This document shows, in pieces, positions 6,757 to 9,333 of a DNA stretch of 9,333 nucleotides; the stretch's first letter is position 1; every line of letters starts with the position of its first letter. Source of the DNA: Candidatus Atribacter hydrocarboniphilus. GTDB lineage: Bacteria > Atribacterota > Atribacteria > Atribacterales > Atribacteraceae. The stretch lies in contig DPKX01000118.1 in the NCBI GenBank assembly GCA_003542295.1, positions 1-9,333 on the forward strand. The letters are read 5' to 3'. The position numbers and the translations under genes are program-made. The notes under the pieces were generated by a model. That model did not search any database. It saw only the letters and a list, made by a program, of their open reading frames with translations, and had not been told where the DNA came from.

Positions 6757-7758
6757 ATGTCATCGATGAAAGATGTAGCAAAAATTGCTGGAGTTTCGGT
6801 TTCAACCGTTTCCAGGGTTATTAATAAAAGCATTCCGGTAAACAATGAAACCCGCTTGAGAGTGGAAAAGGCGATTCGCAAGCTCCACTACAAACCAAAT
6901 CTTCTTGCTAAGGGTCTTCGTATGCGGAGTGGAGGTATCATTGGTTTAGTCGTTCCTGAAATCATCCATCAAACGTTTGTCAATTTTATTCATTATGTAG
7001 AGGAACAAATTGTTGATCACGGATTCGATTTGATTTTAGGAAATACTCAAGAAGATCCAGAAAAAGAAGAGCGGTTTATTGATAGTCTGATTCGAAGAAA
7101 TGTCGATGGAATTATTTTTTCTCGTGTTTCTGATCAGAGCCGGGTTTTTAATATTCTTGAGAAAACCAATATTCCGGTTGTGGTTGTTGATCGTTTTTTA
7201 GAAAAGGAAGATATTCCCAGTATTGTTCTGAATAACTACCAAGCCGGGATTTTGGCTGGTTCTCATTTGATCAGTTTAAACCATAAAGAAATTGCTTGTA
7301 TCACTGGTCCATTAAATATTGCTCTTTGTCGAGAGCGACTAAAAGGCTTTAAAACTATTCTTTCTGAAAATGGAATTCTTTTGCCACCGGATTTTATCTA
7401 TGAAGGGGACTTCAAATTTGAATCGGGGATTTACGCTGTTAAGAAATTTTTAAATGATGGTATTAAAGTTACGGCAATTTGGGCACAAAATGATATGATG
7501 GCAATTGGAGCCCTGAAAGAGCTCAACCAAAATCACATCCGTGTACCCGAAGATATTTCCTTAATTGGGATGGATAATATTAGCTCTTCGGAAATGGTTA
7601 CTCCATCGCTTACAACTATAATCCAACCATTTCAAGAAATGTGCCAAAAAGCAGTTCAAGTTATTTTAAATCATATTCATAAGAAAGAAATCACTCTCAA
7701 TCGAATTGTTTTGGAACCGAGCTTAATTATCCGTGAATCAACCCGTCCTTTCAAATAG
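6757..7758 (+). CDS. LacI-family transcriptional regulator
   Basis: A 333-residue repressor when started at the ATG at 6757, which has AGG nine bases upstream. An in-frame TTG at 6703 would add 18 basic residues but has no ribosome site, and family members begin just before the helix-turn-helix. That HTH is MKDVAKIAGVSVSTVSRVIN (residues 4-23), followed by the YKPNLLAKGLRM hinge that inserts in the operator centre. The rest is a periplasmic-binding-protein-like effector domain (IIGLVVPEI, IPVVVVDRFLE, WAQNDMMAIGALKELN, ISLIGMDNISSSEM). It would bind as a dimer, most likely to the dyad at 2977-2992, and release it on binding the imported sugar or a derivative. It lies inside the locus it probably controls, separated from the binding-protein gene by 130 bases containing the paired hairpins. 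Confidence 0.93.
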   Translation: MSSMKDVAKIAGVSVSTVSRVINKSIPVNNETRLRVEKAIRKLHYKPNLLAKGLRMRSGGIIGLVVPEIIHQTFVNFIHYVEEQIVDHGFDLILGNTQEDPEKEERFIDSLIRRNVDGIIFSRVSDQSRVFNILEKTNIPVVVVDRFLEKEDIPSIVLNNYQAGILAGSHLISLNHKEIACITGPLNIALCRERLKGFKTILSENGILLPPDFIYEGDFKFESGIYAVKKFLNDGIKVTAIWAQNDMMAIGALKELNQNHIRVPEDISLIGMDNISSSEMVTPSLTTIIQPFQEMCQKAVQVILNHIHKKEITLNRIVLEPSLIIRESTRPFK

Positions 7759-7897
7759 TTATAATAGGTGAGTTGCGATTAGTTAATGCGGATTAAATTG
7801 GAGAAAAATGATTATCCCCATGGAATAGGGAATGATTTTATGGTAAATATTTAGATAATAATCAAAAAAAAGGAAACCATAGAAAAGAGGGAGTGTA

Positions 7898-9100
7898 ATG
7901 ACGAATTCATCAAAAGTTGTAGAAAAAGCTTTGGAGCAAGGAAAGGGAATCTTTCGATTATTTCCCAATTGGGTTCCTCGCTCATTTTGTATTCCAGGTA
8001 AGCGTTTAAAACTTCACCCTGATGATTACTATGCTTTTGGAGCTCATCGAGGCGGTATTGATGAACGATGGTTTGCTTCGACAACCAAAGCAGATAATGG
8101 ACCAGAAACGCTTCCGGATGAGGGTTTAAGCTATATTTATTTTAAAGACGGACGTAAAGAAGAAAAAGTTCTCCTTAAAGAAGCAATTGATATCATGGGG
8201 AATGATATCTTAGGTGCCGATGTTATAAAGAAATATGGTGGCTGGTTAATGTTTAGTAAGTTTTTTGATAATATGGAACCCCTCCCTCATCATCTTCATC
8301 ATGATGATGAGGCAGCCGCTCATGTTGGGGCGATGGGGAAACCGGAATCCTACTATTTTCCAGCCCAGTTGAATAATCATGGTGGTTGGTTTCCTTATAC
8401 TTTTTTTGGTCTTAATCCTGGAACCACTAAGGATGATATAAGGAAATGTTTAGAAAATTGGAACCAAGGTGATAATGGAATTTTGTATTTATCTCGGGCA
8501 TATAAACTTAAACCTGGAACTGGGTGGGACGTCCCCCCTGGCGTTCTTCATGCGCCTGGTTCTTTATTAACCTATGAACCCCAAAGATGTTCGGATGTTT
8601 TTGCAATGTTCCAGTCATTAGTGTGGGACGTCCCAACACCTTGGGAATTGCTGGTAAAAAATGTTCCTGAAGAGTATAAAAATGATCTTGATTATATCGT
8701 TAGCCTGATAAACTGGGATTTAAACGTTGATCCAGATTTTTATCGTAATCGATTTGCCGAACCCAAACCAGTCAAACCAGTGGAAGAAATGAAAGCTGAA
8801 GGTTATGAGGAATTTTGGATTTCGTATAAATCCAGTAACTTTTCAGCGAAAGAGCTAAGGGTGTTTCCCGGAAGAACGGTTACCATCAAAGATAAGGAAG
8901 CCTATGGGCTGATTACCATTGAGGGCCATGGCCAGTTTGGACCCTTGTCTATCGATGCTCCAAGTTTAATTCGATTTGGAGAAATGACCAGCGACGAATT
9001 GTTTGTAACCCAAAAAGCAGCCCGGGAAGGAATAACTATTACCAATTTAAGTGAAAATACGATGTTGGTCATGTTAAAACACTTTGGACCAGAATTATAA
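7898..9100 (+). CDS. Type I phosphomannose isomerase-like cupin, probable sugar(-phosphate) isomerase
   Basis: A complete 400-residue cytosolic protein. HHLHHDDEAA (131-140) aligns with the QVHPDDEYA metal-binding strand of type I mannose-6-phosphate isomerases, with His replacing the usual Gln ligand. GKPES (147-151) matches their KPE motif, supplying Glu150. DVPPGVLHAPG (211-221) matches their PAGTxHA motif, supplying His218. So three or four metal ligands (His132, His134, Glu150, His218) are in place. A second beta-rich segment (about 305-400) resembles a C-terminal cupin. The reaction is most likely metal-dependent aldose-ketose isomerisation, on the sugar or its phosphate; mannose 6-phosphate itself is not established. 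The ribosome site is GGAG at 7890-7893. It follows the regulator after 139 bases and ends at a strong convergent terminator. Confidence 0.75.
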   Translation: MTNSSKVVEKALEQGKGIFRLFPNWVPRSFCIPGKRLKLHPDDYYAFGAHRGGIDERWFASTTKADNGPETLPDEGLSYIYFKDGRKEEKVLLKEAIDIMGNDILGADVIKKYGGWLMFSKFFDNMEPLPHHLHHDDEAAAHVGAMGKPESYYFPAQLNNHGGWFPYTFFGLNPGTTKDDIRKCLENWNQGDNGILYLSRAYKLKPGTGWDVPPGVLHAPGSLLTYEPQRCSDVFAMFQSLVWDVPTPWELLVKNVPEEYKNDLDYIVSLINWDLNVDPDFYRNRFAEPKPVKPVEEMKAEGYEEFWISYKSSNFSAKELRVFPGRTVTIKDKEAYGLITIEGHGQFGPLSIDAPSLIRFGEMTSDELFVTQKAAREGITITNLSENTMLVMLKHFGPEL

Positions 9101-9116
9101 CTTTTGTATTAATTAT

Positions 9117-9157
9117 TTAAAAAAAGAGCGGGTTTTTTAAGCCCGCTCTTTTTTTAA
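9117..9157. terminator. Bidirectional intrinsic terminator between convergent genes
   Basis: GAGCGGG (9126-9132) pairs with CCCGCTC (9142-9148), and the stem is extended by seven A (9119-9125) against seven T (9149-9155) and TT/AA beyond. On either strand the GC stem is followed by a T run. It lies 17 bases after the isomerase-like gene and 15 bases past the stop of the convergent gene, so it serves both. Confidence 0.92.
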
Positions 9158-9171
9158 ATATGGGTTTTAAG

Positions 9172-9333
9172 TTAAATGATTTCCCAATGAATACCAAGAA
9201 ATTCACAAACCAATTTGAGTTCTTCAACATAATGGCCATATACTCCATGGATATGGTTGCAGGGAAACTTTTCAATAAATCGGTCAATACTGGTATCAAG
9301 TTTACAAAATGCATGAGGCCATTCAACTTGAGT
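9172..9333 (-). CDS. L-fucose isomerase-like protein, C-terminal end only
   Basis: An open frame enters from the right edge and ends at TAA (9174-9172), giving the last 53 residues. The pattern WPHAFCKLD, then FPCNHIHGVYGHYVEELKLVCEFLGI at the very end, resembles the C-terminus of the L-fucose/L-arabinose isomerase superfamily (COG2407-type), where a final NHI-H motif and a helix close the fold. These enzymes interconvert aldoses and ketoses with a divalent metal. The catalytic residues lie outside the window, so the substrate cannot be judged. Its convergent position next to a sugar-uptake locus and a second isomerase-like enzyme suggests a shared sugar pathway. It shares the terminator at 9117-9157. 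Confidence 0.7.
   Translation of the reverse strand, partial: TQVEWPHAFCKLDTSIDRFIEKFPCNHIHGVYGHYVEELKLVCEFLGIHWEII

Noticed and set aside
7760..7765. TATAAT just after the LacI-family gene as a promoter for the isomerase-like gene
   Set aside because: No acceptable -35 element at 16-18 bases, and exact TATAAT is common by chance in such AT-rich spacer; read-through from the operon is enough.
7810..7828. Six-codon ORF ATG..TAG at about 7808-7828 preceded by GGAG, as a leader peptide
   Set aside because: Very short, spacing from GGAG is tight, and no attenuator hairpin with a T run follows it.
8526..8635. Two copies of the palindrome GGGACGTCCC (8526-8535 and 8625-8634) 99 bases apart
   Set aside because: Both fall in coding sequence and encode the repeated residues WDVP in the isomerase-like protein; coincidence of codon use explains them better than a DNA-binding site.

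Overview
The window reads as ordinary chromosomal DNA of a low-GC bacterium. It has AT-rich intergenic regions, strong purine-rich ribosome binding sites, tRNA genes with encoded CCA, and TTGACA/TAAAAT-type promoters. The gene content (an atypical PEP carboxykinase-like protein, an MpsC/DUF2294 protein and a ribose-type ABC operon) fits Clostridia-like or deep-branching anaerobic lineages such as Atribacterota or Thermotogota. The sequence alone does not settle the phylum.

Layout. Positions 1-1666 (minus) hold most of a PEP carboxykinase-like P-loop protein whose 3' end lies beyond the left edge. Upstream of it (1667-1850, minus) are a near-consensus promoter, a leader of about 145 nt that can fold into a closed domain, and a strong intrinsic terminator just before the start codon. 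This is the architecture of an attenuator or riboswitch. Next come an MpsC/DUF2294 gene (1980-2345, minus), an AT-rich gap, and a tRNA-Leu(CAG)-tRNA-Val(CAC) pair (2806-2640, minus) with its own promoter.

From 2919 to 9100 (plus) lies a sugar-uptake locus: promoter, LacI-type operator, RbsA-type ATPase, RbsC-type permease (17-nt overlap), RbsB-type binding protein, a LacI-family repressor, and a 400-residue protein of the type I phosphomannose isomerase/cupin class. A long bidirectional terminator (9117-9157) separates it from the 3' end of a convergent L-fucose isomerase-like gene (9172-9333, minus).

How it works together (inference): the ABC transporter imports a monosaccharide, and the repressor probably binds the dyad at 2977-2992 and is relieved by the sugar or a derivative. 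The cupin-type isomerase and perhaps the convergent isomerase start catabolism. No sugar kinase is present, so the substrate cannot be named. I see no phage, transposon, CRISPR or defence genes. The features most worth a second look are RNA-level: the leader at 1690-1812, the mutually exclusive hairpins at 6638-6689, and the unexplained leader at 5521-5666.
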